From assembly GCA_026260175.1 (NCBI GenBank), contig JAKCWW010006228.1:7416-29400 (forward strand): a stretch of 21,985 bases of DNA. Reading direction: 5' to 3'. Origin of the DNA: Reticulitermes lucifugus. Its lineage: Eukaryota > Arthropoda > Insecta > Blattodea > Rhinotermitidae. Both the position numbers and the translations under genes were made by a program. Every line of letters starts with the position of its first letter. Positions within the stretch are counted from its first letter, which is position 1. Shown one piece after another: positions 10,618-19,846 of this stretch. The notes under the pieces are model-generated. The model ran no database searches and was not told the origin of the DNA. It was given only the letters and a program-made list of their open reading frames with translations.

Positions 10618-11642
10618 ACATAGCACATCAGCATTACACTGCAATTACAGTCTCATTCCCCCATCCCCAATAAATTATTCAAGGTAATAAAAAATTTGTA
10701 CCGATTCAAATACATAACCAAGTTGGATACTTTAGCATGCTGCTGTTAAACAATGGGGTTCACACTTCCACCCCACATTTTTAACATGTATTACAGCTGA
10801 TTATATTTTGAATGACTAACAACTATGATGGGCTGTTCAGTTATTTACATAACCCACATATACAATACCAAAATATACAACATTTCTACTGAAATCCTAC
10901 AACACATAAATCATGCCATATTTGGAATTCACCATTTGCTGCTACACAATTATTCACTTACTGATGCTGGTGATATCTTTTCATGCACTACAGTGTTTCA
11001 TTTTTTTAGGCTGTGTCTCAGATTTTTACACAAGTGAGCACATTTCACAAGAAATAAGCTTTACCTATTATAATTGAAAATTTAAGCAGGCGAGATACAG
11101 TGTGTTCCGCTAAAGTCATGTTACTGGTACTTTGAAATTGTAACTCAAGTATGAAAGGCATAATCCTGCTAAACACACTCCCTATAAAGTACATGTATAT
11201 TACAATAATCTGAACGTCAACAGGAGAGAAAATGTTCATCTCCTTCAAGCGGTAGAAAAGTTACTTTTTTTCATACTGTTTTACAAGACGAGGCTCAACA
11301 GCATTCAAATTCTGCAATTCCCTCCTATTGGTAAATAGCAATTCTTTTTTAAATGCTGGTGTAGCCACATTTCACATCAATTATAGTGCCGTCATTTAAC
11401 TTGTCAGTTGCAAGGTTTGGTAGTGATGGAAAAGTCTATATAACCTTGAGTAATTTACTTTAAAAAAACAGGAACTCTGCTCAGTGCTATGAAAATTCTT
11501 GCACAGTCAGTATTCAAACTGTTTTTACAAAATCCCACTTCTTGCCTTATTGCTTTCTTTGTCCAGCTTGGTTGAATTTCTGTAAATTCACAGATACTTC
11601 TGGTCATGTAAATACACATTCTACACAAACAAATGCAAGATA
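10618..11642 (-). other. inferred COMMD7 3' UTR
   Basis: This is AT-rich sequence without repeats or coding potential between the COMMD7 stop codon and the first minus-strand AATAAA. It is assigned as 3' UTR by position only. Confidence 0.45.
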
Positions 11643-11821
11643 CTAACTTATGTAGTCTAAGCTACCCTTGGCCTTTTCCAGTTCATGCAGGAAAGCGTAG
11701 AATTGAGGCAGAGACATCTCCAGGTAAACATTCTTTGTATTACCACCACCAGTGTCCAATACAAGTTTCAAGTGGAGGTAAGTGGTGCCCACTTGTCTCT
11801 CATTGCTGCTGGCTGCAGTCA
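11643..11821 (-). CDS. COMMD7: COMMD7 terminal coding exon (COMM domain)
   Basis: COMMD proteins are subunits of the Commander complex (CCC with CCDC22/CCDC93), which works with retriever in endosomal recycling. COMMD7 is also linked to NF-kB control. This exon encodes VTAASSNERQVGTTYLHLKL, then a short GGGNTKN loop and VYLEMSLPQFYAFLHELEKA, ending SLDYIS and a TAG stop at 11645-11643. The LPQFY.FLHE.E motif and the C-terminal end close to it match COMMD7 better than other COMMD members as I remember them. The acceptor is TGTTGGCAG at 11830-11822. The intron is phase 1, splitting the first valine codon and joining exactly to the upstream exon at 12730. There are no breaks in the frame. Confidence 0.9.
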
Positions 11822-12729
11822 CTGCCAACAGACAAAATATTACACTGTGATTGAGGAGTCCTAAAACATTCAGCCCTTGAATATAAAGTGATTACATTCC
11901 TTTGAAATGCTAGGAATCAGTAACCCTACTACAAAGCATAACAATCCAGAAGAACTGAATCCATGTTTAAACACAAATTTTCTTTACAACACTGTAACAA
12001 CAATCTATCATGCGAGATTCACATGCACTTGGAATAGTCATGGGTTTCATGCAATAAGTGAAATACATGGGCATCTAATACCACTATATACCGCATTTGA
12101 CATACGCATGTGCTATGCCTGAAGATGGCAGAAATTACTAAAACCTGTACCAAAGTGATGTGCATATTCTAATGTGAATATACACAAACTTGTATTGGGA
12201 AGGAAAGAACATGAACATTGATTTTTAAGGAGCAATATGGCAAGCATATTTTTTACACTTTCAAACATTCAAGTTATGACAAAGTGTCTAATGTCAGCTG
12301 GTGGCTTATTTTGTGAGTAACATTATGTCAGTTCCATTCAGATACTTTTATTACTTTTGAAGATACGTTTTGTATCATTTCGTGAAAATTAAATAAAAAG
12401 TCAGCTGCCAGACTCGTGGCAGTCTATTTGGCATGTAATGGCACACGATTACAAGACCTAACGCATTCTAACCTCCGTAATTTCAACTCACTACATACTA
12501 ACCACAGCAACTTGCGAAATTTTTACATGACAACTGACACGCGTGCAATACAAAAAAATTTGTTGTGGTTGATGGTAATATGTACGTCACTACTAAAAAA
12601 AACACTTGTTAAAATCAGGAAAATGTAAGCCAGGGCCTCATTTGCAATGGAAAACAAGCGGAACCCTTTTAACGATGGACCAGAAATATCCGACGTAATA
12701 CAAATACGAGACAAAAAATTAACGTTTAC
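11822..12729 (-). other. COMMD7 last intron
   Basis: This 908-bp GT-AG intron has donor GTAAACG at 12729 downward and acceptor TTGGCAG at 11822. It contains only chance openings on either strand. Its right part (12400-12700) is slightly richer in CpG. Confidence 0.75.
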
Positions 12730-12783
12730 CGCCAAACTTCCATTCAACATCAACAACCTGGTGCATTCCCGTGCACGCCATTA
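12730..12783 (-). CDS. COMMD7: COMMD7 penultimate exon, start of COMM domain
   Basis: Between an acceptor TTTCTTCTGCAG and a donor GTAAAC the minus strand encodes MACTGMHQVVDVEWKFG plus one base. VVDVEWKFG is the conserved tryptophan-containing opening of the COMM domain (LIDMEWKFGV in human COMMD7, from memory). It joins in phase 1 to VTAASS of the terminal exon. The exon begins with two bases completing an xTA codon if a 5' coding exon exists. Alternatively the ATG at 12781-12779 could be the start, giving a COMM-only protein of 76 residues, similar in size to COMMD6. COMMD7 is normally about 200 residues. The exons for its N-terminal helical domain were not found in this window, so the gene is incomplete here or has distant exons. 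Confidence 0.85.
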
Positions 12784-12991
12784 CTGCAGAAGAAATAACG
12801 TTTACAACTCAAACACAACCTCCGCTACACCAACCACTTTGAAATTGAGACATACCAATGAATTGTGATCCGTGGTTTGTTCCCTGTGGTTCCTATCGAC
12901 GGTGTCAATCAATCGTTGGTAATGCCATACCGCAAATAATTTCATACTTCTAACATCCGTGGAACAGATACTCCTTGACTTAGCATTTAAA
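12784..12991. promoter_or_regulatory. inferred divergent COMMD7/CARM1 promoter region
   Basis: Only 208 bp separate the minus-strand COMMD7 exon from the CARM1 start codon, so transcription of CARM1 must begin here or just left of it. There is no TATA box at a convincing position. A plausible minus-strand donor (CATTG then GTATGT, at about 12853) could end a COMMD7 5' exon and leave a 70-bp intron. An in-frame stop at 12920-12922 precedes the CARM1 ATG. The role is inferred from layout, not from a recognised motif. Confidence 0.35.
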
Positions 12992-13124
12992 ATGGCGAAA
13001 GTGTATCGCATGGTAAAGGTTTCATGTGCTGAAAAATCAGGTGATATACATTCGAAGTTTGATTTTCCAGTTAATGTTGTAGTGGAGTATGATCCTCAAG
13101 GTATAAGTGTCAAATTGAAAAGAG
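12992..13124 (+). CDS. CARM1: CARM1/PRMT4 coding exon 1
   Basis: CARM1 (PRMT4; Drosophila Art4) is a type I protein arginine methyltransferase that uses S-adenosylmethionine to make asymmetric dimethylarginine on histone H3 and on transcription and splicing factors. This exon gives residues 1-44, beginning MAKVYRMVKVSCAEKSGDIH and ending GISVKLKR, the first strands of the N-terminal PH-like domain. The ATG has a good context (AAAATGG) and is the first in frame after a stop at 12920-12922. A GTG at 12959 is in frame but is not expected to start a eukaryotic protein. The donor is AGAG/GTGAGT, phase 1. There is no Ala/Gly-rich leader such as the human protein carries. Identity comes mainly from exons 2 and 3, which splice in phase. 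Confidence 0.85.
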
Positions 13125-13879
13125 GTGAGTACTTACTGCTTTTATGTTGTAAGATTGATAGGAGTATGGTTCTAATGTCCCTGTGTCTTGTCGGTATTGA
13201 GTGACGTTTTATGAACGAGAAAAATCCGTTCTTGATTCTTGTAATATAAAAATTGTGTTGTATGTAGAGGTAAACTTTTGGATTTAAGTGCTATTTATTA
13301 CTGTGTTTGATGGTTTGTTCGTGCTTATACGTTGGTTTGGTGTTTTAGTTCTTCGGCGCGCCTGTGGTCTTTGTTGTAAACACATGCATTGTCCCTGTGA
13401 AGTATAAGTAAATTAATTTTGAAATAGGATGCTGTGTACTTTAACCAGCATTTACTTCGCAGCATATCTTATTCTTGTTTATATGCTGCTGAACGTAATT
13501 CTTGAACTGTTTTATTTTTTAAAGCTATGCATGTAATTGTAGATAAGTTGCCGCTTGCAATAGTTAATATGTTAAGGAAACATAACCTCATGGCCACCTT
13601 AAGATATGTTTTCCGGTAGTCGTCTGCTTGATGCATATGATAATGGTTGCAGTGTGTTGACCCCTAACCTCACACGAATAGAAACAACCTATCTGTGAGA
13701 GATTTTAGGCTTTCGCCGAGGTGTAGTTGCAGTTTTCGATCTTTTGCGATGTTTGTTGGCTATCTTGACCCTTGAAGGTGGTTTCGACACGCTGTCGTAA
13801 GGCTCGGTAGCTGACTACCCGTTGGCGCTGCACAACATCCCAGAATGCTGGGTCACTGAAATTGGGATATTTTTGCTTA

Positions 13880-14177
13880 GGGTACTAGGGGAGCCCGTAT
13901 AGCATACTCAATATAGTGACAAGGCTGCGGCTTCGTATCCTGGCAGGCGCAAGAGATTTCTCTCTTCTTCAGAATATCCACCTGTTGGGGGTGGGGGACG
14001 GCGCAGCCTCGTGTTTATGGGTGCCGCGGTTTTTACCCTGAGGGGGGGGTAAACTGTCGGGGCACGAGGCTGACCACTCACCTTAATCTTGTGCCAGGGT
14101 TAAGAATGAGTGGAGCTATATCTCCACTCCCTCATATGCCTTCATGGCATTTGCAGGGGCAGCTTTACCCTTACCTT
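13880..14177 (+). mobile_element. tRNA-derived SINE, family I, copy B
   Basis: The A-box-like TAGCATACTCA lies at 13900-13910 and the B box GCTTCGTATCC at 13930-13940. The tail GAGTGGAGCTATA (14108-14120) continues CTCCACTCCCTCATATGCC and ends GGCAGCTTTACCCTTACCTT. This is the clearest tail of the four family members. The head has a GC-rich insertion with several G runs not seen in copy A. It abuts an inverted LINE fragment beginning about 14200. Confidence 0.75.
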
Positions 14178-14199
14178 CTTCTAGATGGTAATGCTTGTG

Positions 14200-14415
14200 A
14201 TACCTTTGCTTAAGATCCATTTTAATGTTACCATTCCATCCATGCCTAGCTCTTCCAAGTGGTTTTTTCTGTGAGGTTTACTGGCCAAGTCCTTGTACAC
14301 ATTTTTTGCATCTCCAACATGTGCTACCTGCCTCACTTATCCTTCTTGTTTTCTTTATGCCAATAATATTCTTTGAAGAGTACACATTATGGAGTTCCTC
14401 ATTATGCAGTAGATG
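14200..14415 (-). mobile_element. LINE ORF2 C-terminal fragment (family L1), decayed
   Basis: The minus strand reads in one frame LLHNEELHNVYSSKNIIGIK, then KTRRISEAG, a stop, and KKPLGRARHGWNGNIKMDLK. The two segments match the canonical end of an arthropod non-LTR ORF2 (LHNEELHNLYSS...GRPRHRW..NIKMDL). The second overlaps the fragment at 1-118, so the two belong to one family. At least one stop shows it is dead. It lies head-on against SINE copy B. Confidence 0.75.
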
Positions 14416-15049
14416 CAGTTGTGCCATTAATAATTTCTTATTATAGAGCATACAGCTAAAGTTATAATGTACTCAGTATATTTTGTTGGCAAGTTAATAT
14501 GCCATATAAATTCAACTGACATAGTAAAATATTCATATATAAATATACACATGCATACATGAGTTATAATAATGTTTTACTAATATAAATTTAAGAACTG
14601 AGTAATGTGAGTGCAGTGCTACCTTGAATTGCCTTCTGTTTTAATGGATAAACAATTCATTTGCAGGGTGATGGCTTGTATAGTTTTATCCCTTTTGGCT
14701 TTGTGGCATATGTCTAGAATATGGTTAATGTTGCCACTGAACTTTTGAGGTCTACACTGCCAGTACTGCCATCCTTTACTAGTATCCATTAAGCCACTTC
14801 ACTGAATAACTAGGAAACTGTGACTGACTTGTGTTTATTGTGTAGGATACTCTTGGTATTCTGTCAGCTATTCTTGACACTGTAGGTACAGGGCTGTCTC
14901 TGCATTGGCAGGAGCGACAGAACTCTTGACCACTAAAGTACTGGTACCCACTGGAAATTCAGTGTGGGCCAGTTATATACTTCCAGTGCCATAGGCGGAG
15001 ATGCATTTTATAGATGTTGATAGTTTAATAAAGGTGTACCTGCATACAC
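14416..15049 (+). other. CARM1 intron 1 sequence, nothing recognised
   Basis: AT-rich intronic DNA without supported features. Confidence 0.6.
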
Positions 15050-15142
15050 TGTGAAGGCATATGAAGGAGTGGAGGTACAGCAGCACACATTTTTAACTGT
15101 GGAACTAGACAGAGGTGTGCGGTCAGCCTTACACCTCAGCCA
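15050..15142 (-). mobile_element. SINE family I tail fragment, copy D
   Basis: The reverse complement reads ...GTACCTCCACTCCTTCATAT then GCCTTCA, matching the tail of copy B (TATCTCCACTCCCTCATATG). Upstream on the same strand is the GGCTGACC...CAC segment also seen in copy B. The head is missing, so this is a truncated copy. Confidence 0.6.
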
Positions 15143-15349
15143 CATTCAGAGATTGTTCCTTTTTGAGTTTTAAACATTTCTGTATTGAAGATTTAGGTCT
15201 TCTGGGATACTAGACTGATAAGTATTTACCAATTGACATGACATAGCATCTCAGAAGATTTTGATCTTCAGCAACACTGCTGTGAGAATTCAGATCTTGC
15301 ATTTATAGATTGTCAATTGTAAATATTATTAAAGCTAATTGATAATGAC

Positions 15350-15361
15350 TATAGGTAGTGG
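15350..15361 (+). repeat. LINE target-site duplication, left copy
   Basis: TATAGGTAGTGG, identical to 15963-15974. It marks the 5' junction of the truncated LINE. Confidence 0.9.
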
Positions 15362-15962
15362 CTTGGAACAAGTTCAAAAGCCTAGGGTTTATACTGGCCG
15401 ACAAATACCAAAAACTGGAGACAAAGAAAGACGTCCTGGAATCTTACATTTTCCCAGTCCTGTTATATGGCACCCAAACATGGTCGCTCACAGAGAAGGA
15501 AAAGAGGATGCTCCAAACTTGTCATCAGAAGACGGAACACAGAATACTGCAAGTTGTATGGAGTGACAGAGTGATGAATGCTGAAAAAAGGCAGAGAACC
15601 AAGATGAAGAACATCGTGACAGTGGCTCACTGTCTGAAGTGGAAATGGGGAGGCCATGTGGCATGAACAGACCAGCGCAGATGGGCACACACTACATCAG
15701 TTGGGATGTAAGAATAGGCAAAAGGAGAACTGGGTGACTGAAGACCCGATGGGCAGACACATTCAGGATAGTTGCAGGAGGACAATGGTCACAAATAGCC
15801 AAAAATCAGTGCAAATGGAGTACACTCGCACAGCATCCGTAAAAGTGACATCTCTAGGAATAGCTCACCTAGTGATAAAACACTTGAGCTCTCCCTGGTT
15901 TCACCTGGAGGCCGTTGCCCTCGTGGGATTATTAGGCTTATTTATTTATTTGTTTATTTATT
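15362..15962 (+). mobile_element. 5'-truncated LINE insertion (family L2)
   Basis: A 601-bp insertion is bounded by a perfect 12-bp target-site duplication and ends in a (TTTA)n-type tail at about 15935-15962. It begins inside the reverse transcriptase C-terminal region. The first frame reads WNKFKSLGFILADKYQKLET, then LESYIFPVLLYGTQTWSL and LKWKWGGHVA before a stop. After this, frameshifted remnants of RIGKRRTG, TRWADTF and VAGGQWSQIAKNQ follow. FPVLLYG.QTWSL is typical of the thumb region of RTE/BovB-like and related LINEs, and the short TTTA-rich tail fits RTE-type elements. It is in the same orientation as CARM1. Multiple disruptions make it inactive. Confidence 0.88.
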
Positions 15963-15974
15963 TATAGGTAGTGG
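15963..15974 (+). repeat. LINE target-site duplication, right copy
   Basis: TATAGGTAGTGG, directly following the TTTA-rich tail and identical to 15350-15361. Confidence 0.9.
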
Positions 15975-16739
15975 ATGAAACTTCTTAAATATTTTCTGCA
16001 TACCTGTCTTTCCTGAGCATCTGCTATGTTTCTAATAATATACTGTATTGTTGTCATCATCATCATCCATACATCCATCCATCCGTCTGTCTGTCCATGT
16101 ATCCCTCCATTTTGTAGATCAACCTGCTATAGTGTTGTAGTAGTACTGTGTACTTTTAGCCAGTGGGTGCTTAGGTTCGTGTTACGGATTATACTGTCAA
16201 ACCCAAAAGATGCGTGCACATTTTTATGTTCATTTGGTCTTACTATTGTGGAATGTAACAAAAATATGAGGATTATGGGGTGTGAAATAATGGAATTCAA
16301 GGAAGGAGAGCACAAATATTTTCACAAAATTTGGTTTGAATATTATGCCAGCAGATCACACGCCACTCCAACCTCACTTGTCAGTTTCCTCAAGCCAGTG
16401 TTAACAGTGTCTTCAGCGTAGAAATATGTGGCATGAGAGTTATGATAATGCTATTAATGTGGTGCTCTGAATTTTGTAATCATTGTTTGAAAAGCATGTA
16501 ACTTTTGTTGACTTTATTGTACAATGAAAAACAATAACGTGGTGGCTGTGCACATATTTTCAGTTTGTTTCAGTTTCACAACAGTATCAGACCAACCATA
16601 CAGAGCAAGTTGGCTCAGGTGGTATAAATCTAGGACAGGACAGCAACTCTCCAGAGGTGTTTCTTACAAACACGGCAGTTATCTGAAACTTTGAAGTCAT
16701 ATCTGAGAAATTAAACTAATAATTAATCAGAACCTTCCA
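15975..16739 (+). other. CARM1 intron 1 sequence with an unrecognised 131-codon opening
   Basis: A plus-strand opening at 16026-16421 starts in CATC/CATCC/GTCT simple repeats (16055-16110) and continues IMGCEIMEFKEGEHKYFHKI and SRSHATPTSLVSFL. I recognise no protein. The simple-repeat start and intronic position argue that it is not a gene. A piece of an old repeat is possible. Confidence 0.4.
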
Positions 16740-16743
16740 TTAA

Positions 16744-16789
16744 CCCTTTGGCATCGGAATTAAATTTCTGGTGTACTCTGCAAAAGGCC
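16744..16789 (+). mobile_element. one end of a TTAA-type MITE
   Basis: After TTAA at 16740-16743 the sequence CCCTTTGGCATCGGAATTAA continues to TGTACTCTGCAAAA. It matches the reverse complement of the right end of the element at 20624-20728 over about 49 bases with few differences. The opposite end is not evident. Confidence 0.65.
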
Positions 16790-18211
16790 AGAGTTTAAAT
16801 GGCTACCACTGCTTTGCATATGACTTTAGGCGGCATTCAGTTTTGTCAGTGTCACACTGCATATCAACTGAAGTCATCATTTGGTGCCAAGGAATTAAAT
16901 ACAACTCTCTTCTTTTTATTAATCACTTTATGATGCCCATCCTGTTTCAGACCAGTGGTTCAGTATCAAGGCTGATTAAAAATCTGTCGAAATTTTTCAT
17001 CATGTTGGTAGAATGTGATAATTGACCTTTTGGAAATAGGCTAAAAATCTAGACTTAAGACCTATTGTGAATTTACAATGAGAATTAGATGTCTTCAGTC
17101 AAAATGTTTGTCACTTATCATTTACAGTACAGTCTCCATTAACAACATACGTGTATACTATTAGTTGCTTTTTGTTTTTAGGAGTGACACTTCCGAAGGT
17201 TTTGTTGTACTTGATCCTTATAGCTGTTATGTGTCACACCTGTATGATCATATTTAACATAAACCTATGTTGTGTGATTTTAGTATGCCCATTTCTTGTG
17301 CTCTGTGTTGTTTGCCTTTTGCCCAGTTTCAATACTATGACCTCTGTCAGTCTTTAGGCTGCATATTTGTTTATTTGTTAAAAGCTTCTGTCTTCATTGT
17401 CACTATCCCTCGTGTATATTGTAGTGATAAATTCTATTTGTTGCCATTTTCATGCATTTTGTGTGGGAGTGCTGTGTCATTGTTGATGTCATCCATGCCC
17501 TGGGTGTCTTTTTTATGTCATACTGTGTACTGACTGTGGACCTGGCTGTACTGTACAAAAAGCAGCACATCCTTGCCATCCACCCAGCTGCAAGCATGCT
17601 TACTCTGGCTGTCCCATTCTCCCTCCATGGCCTGGGTTACCAGTTTTCACCTCCACAGCTGTTAGTGTATTTACAAAGATGACTTAAGGAGCTGAACATG
17701 GTTTCCATCCTTCGAAGCATGGTAAGGGAGTGAGACCTGACGCTGCTGACCTCTGTTCTAGTTTTGAAGGCATAACATTGGTGTACAGAACTGCAGCCAA
17801 AGAGTGACAAGTTTCTAGTTTCCTTCCCCATAAATGGTGACAAAAGAAGGACATAATCACGTTTGGTTTAAGAAAGTTTAGACTTATTCATGTCCTTACA
17901 GTTTGTCCAAAACTAAACTGTGTTGCTTTGCCAAGGAAAGCATCCATATCACTGATGAAGAATGGTGAAGTTCCCTAAGAGCCTATGACTATTTGATTAT
18001 CCTGTTAATGTTGCAATCATGTTGGTATGTTCTGTGCAATAATTGACTGAAAATGCTTAATGTTTTCTCATTATATTGTATATGTCCTTTTGACTAAGTG
18101 ACCTGTCAACTGCGAAATTTAGATGTTCCCACTTTGTGTGTTGGAACCTGTGTGCCCTAAGATTTGCAACTTATTTCACGTATTTTCTCAGCTGTTGTGT
18201 AATTATTTCAG
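16790..18211 (+). other. CARM1 intron 1, right part
   Basis: AT-rich with only chance openings, including a hydrophobic one at 17151-17357. A segment at about 17640-17850 may be an unrecognised dispersed repeat, but I cannot support a family. Confidence 0.45.
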
Positions 18212-18340
18212 AGGGAATTGAAGATGAACTAATAGAGTTTCCAGTGTATCGCTCATCAGAATGTGCCCGTGTTGGAACACAAACATATGTTATCACTGTA
18301 GAGACAGAGACATTATTTTTGAAGTTCAAAGATGATCAAG
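18212..18340 (+). CDS. CARM1: CARM1/PRMT4 coding exon 2
   Basis: The acceptor is TTATTTCAG and the donor CAAG/GTTAGT. Both introns are phase 1, so the frame is continuous with exons 1 and 3. It encodes residues 45-87, reading EGIEDELIEFPVYRSSECAR then VGTQTYVITVETETLFLKFK. This is the second half of the PH-like domain. The SECARVG.Q..VIT segment aligns with ECSRVGKQSFIIT of human CARM1 (from memory) and is the strongest single match in this domain. There are no breaks. Confidence 0.92.
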
Positions 18341-18821
18341 GTTAGTAGTACTTGTTATAGTCATTAATGTGTTTGTAACAATGTTTTTAAAACATGTTGA
18401 CTTCAGCTGATACCAGTCATGTTGTAAAAGGTAAAAAATAAGGAAAGAGGATATCCAGTACATCTATGGTATATCTCATAGTACAGTACAGTATATCTTA
18501 CCACATACTACAGTATTAGGTTATGTCTTTGGAGCATGGTGAGTAGCTGTGAAAGTCGTATAATCTTCTGTAGAACAGGCAATTGCACATATAGACAGAC
18601 TTTGTCTTATCTTTGAAAATTCATTACTGGAATGTTTGGAAGTAGAGAAGCACGTGGGTATACTTTGTGTCTGAATATTTGCTTTGTGCTGAATGATGTG
18701 TGGATAATGAGGCATGAGTAATACAGCAGCATAGAACATTTCGTTTTCTGGTATTAAGGAAAAGTGACTAGTAATATAGTGGAGAGTGACTGCAAGTTTT
18801 GCTGCATTACACATACTACAA

Positions 18822-18831
18822 TAATACACAG
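18822..18831 (+). repeat. composite SINE target-site duplication, left copy
   Basis: TAATACACAG, identical to 19383-19392. Confidence 0.8.
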
Positions 18832-19016
18832 CCAGTCCCGGTGGCTGCATGGTCTAAGGCGTAGGTCTACGGCCACTTACTTGCTGGGATTGCAGGTTCG
18901 AATCCTGCCGGGGGCATGAATGTCTGTTGTGAATGTTGTGTGTTGTCAAGTAGAGGTTTTTGCAGTGGACCAATCCCTCATCCAGAGTAGTCCTACTGAG
19001 ATCTGTGCTCTTCTGG

Positions 19017-19053
19017 GATATTACGTGGCGTCGTGTGGTAATTGTTTACTGAC
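19017..19053 (+). repeat. inverted arm within the composite SINE
   Basis: GGATATTACGTGGCGTCGTG and the following GTGGTAATTGTTTACTGAC region is the reverse complement, with few mismatches, of GTCAGTAAACAGTTACCACA and the stretch to TAATATCC (about 19101-19139). A second, more diverged complementary arm lies at about 19192-19230. The segment can fold into a stem of nearly 40 bp. Confidence 0.75.
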
Positions 19054-19064
19054 GTAGGATTCTA

Positions 19065-19246
19065 GACCCATGAGGATGGGACCAATACTTTGTCCCGAAA
19101 TGTCAGTAAACAGTTACCACACGATGCTGCGTAATATCCCAGAACTTGGACTCTTGACCGATCAGGATGGGACTGATACGTTGTCCTGAAATGTCGGTAA
19201 AGAATTACCACACGATGCCCCGTAATATCCCAGAAGAGTGCAGATC
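19065..19246 (+). repeat. 91-bp direct duplication within the composite SINE
   Basis: Two units, 19065-19155 and 19156-19246, begin GACCCATGAGGATGGGACCA and GACCGATCAGGATGGGACTG. Both continue through TTGTCC.GAAATGTC.GTAAA and CCACACGATGC to TAATATCCCAGAA. Divergence between units shows the duplication is old relative to copying. Confidence 0.8.
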
Positions 19247-19382
19247 TCATCAACATCTGGCGGAAGCCTGAAATCAAGGGTAGTCCTACCGAGTGCGGTG
19301 TGTCTGTATGTGATCTTGAAACCTCAACAGTGAGGCAGCCTAGGTCCGAGTAGGGCTGATGCACCACGGGAAAAAAATACAG

Positions 19383-19392
19383 TAATACACAG
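19383..19392 (+). repeat. composite SINE target-site duplication, right copy
   Basis: TAATACACAG, immediately after the A-rich tail and identical to 18822-18831. Confidence 0.8.
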
Positions 19393-19439
19393 TCTGAGTC
19401 TTGTGGTCCATTGCTTAACATTTTCATTTTGAACCAGTT

Positions 19440-19610
19440 ATCTTGAAGTTTAAGATCCTGTGTTTTCTGGTAGATAGGTACCGATGTGTCAGAGAAGCCT
19501 GTTGCTTCCAACTTCCAGATTAATTTCTACCTTTAGGATTAAGAAAGTAGATTCCATCAGAACATTGCTAACTTTTTACCAGACTACATGGCATCACAAA
19601 CCAGAAAGCT
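19440..19610 (-). mobile_element. diverged fold-back element, copy 2
   Basis: The right side (19578-19607) contains CCAGACTACATGGCATCACA, the complement of the outer arm of the element at 3084-3228. On the left, TTTTCTGGTAGATAGG (19463-19478) is a degraded opposite arm. The minus-strand reading MEATGFSDTSVPIYQKTQD resembles the peptide string read from copy 1 (KMEECSSKTEPP...YQTTWCHNPEG), supporting one dispersed family. It is too degraded to give exact ends. Confidence 0.55.
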
Positions 19611-19846
19611 GTAATGTTAATATTTATGACTGTGATAGCTTCATATCTTCTATTGTTTGACTGTATCTCTTCAGAAATTACTACATGTCAGCTTGGGCCT
19701 TGACTGTGCTGTGACTTGGACTGTCATTTGTTGCTACAGTTCTCCTGTTACAGATTCATGTAGTTATTTGGGTATTCATTGTGATTCCTACATGACATGC
19801 TTCATACATTCTACTGATAAGTACATTTACCCTGTCTGTGTTCCAG

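Larger units (their letters stand above)
13125..18211 (+). other. CARM1 intron 1
   Basis: A 5.1-kb phase-1 GT-AG intron. It hosts SINE copies B and D, two LINE fragments and one end of a TTAA-type MITE (separate entries). The first 750 bp are repeat-free and carry more CpG than the window average, including CGGCGCGCC near 13354. No antisense COMMD7 exon was recognised in it. Confidence 0.8.
18832..19382 (+). mobile_element. composite tRNA-Leu-like SINE
   Basis: A 551-bp insertion lies between copies of a 10-bp target-site duplication. The head (18834-18911) looks like a tRNA: A box TGGCTGCATGG (18842-18852), GGTCTAAGGCG, a perfect B box GGTTCGAATCC (18895-18905) in a GCAGG/CCTGC T-stem, and acceptor halves GTCCCGG and CGGGGGC. 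The GGTCTAAGGCG arm suggests a tRNA-Leu ancestor. The body contains a 91-bp direct duplication starting at 19065 and 19156, plus an inverted arm at about 19017-19053. It ends in an A-rich GGGAAAAAAATACAG. Because the duplication flanks everything, the whole composite probably inserted as one unit. Confidence 0.85.
18341..19846 (+). other. CARM1 intron 2
   Basis: A 1.5-kb phase-1 GT-AG intron. It holds the composite SINE (18832-19382) and a diverged fold-back element (19440-19610). 18341-18821 and 19611-19846 contain nothing recognised. Confidence 0.85.

Noticed and set aside
12647..12868. A plus-strand opening of 73 codons starting MENKRNPFNDGPEISD
   Set aside because: It overlaps the COMMD7 exon on the opposite strand and has no recognised content. 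It is better explained as the shadow of that exon and its flank.
12959..12991. An in-frame upstream extension of CARM1 beginning with GTG at 12959
   Set aside because: GTG is not expected to initiate a eukaryotic nuclear gene. The ATG at 12992 has a strong context and is the first after an in-frame stop.
16055..16110. CATC/CATCC/GTCT repeats as a CRISPR-like array
   Set aside because: It is a simple microsatellite without repeat-spacer structure, in an insect-like genome.
16026..16421. A plus-strand 131-codon opening as a gene inside CARM1 intron 1
   Set aside because: It starts in simple repeats, has no recognised domain, and is compatible with chance or an old repeat.
17690..17720. A minus-strand CFEGWK reading as the missing COMMD7 exon (YFSEKWK-like)
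   Set aside because: The similarity is limited to two or three residues, flanking codons do not match the family, and no splice sites frame it.
18834..18911. A functional tRNA-Leu gene
   Set aside because: A and B boxes and a T-stem are present, but the anticodon arm is irregular and the sequence continues into a SINE body flanked by a target-site duplication.
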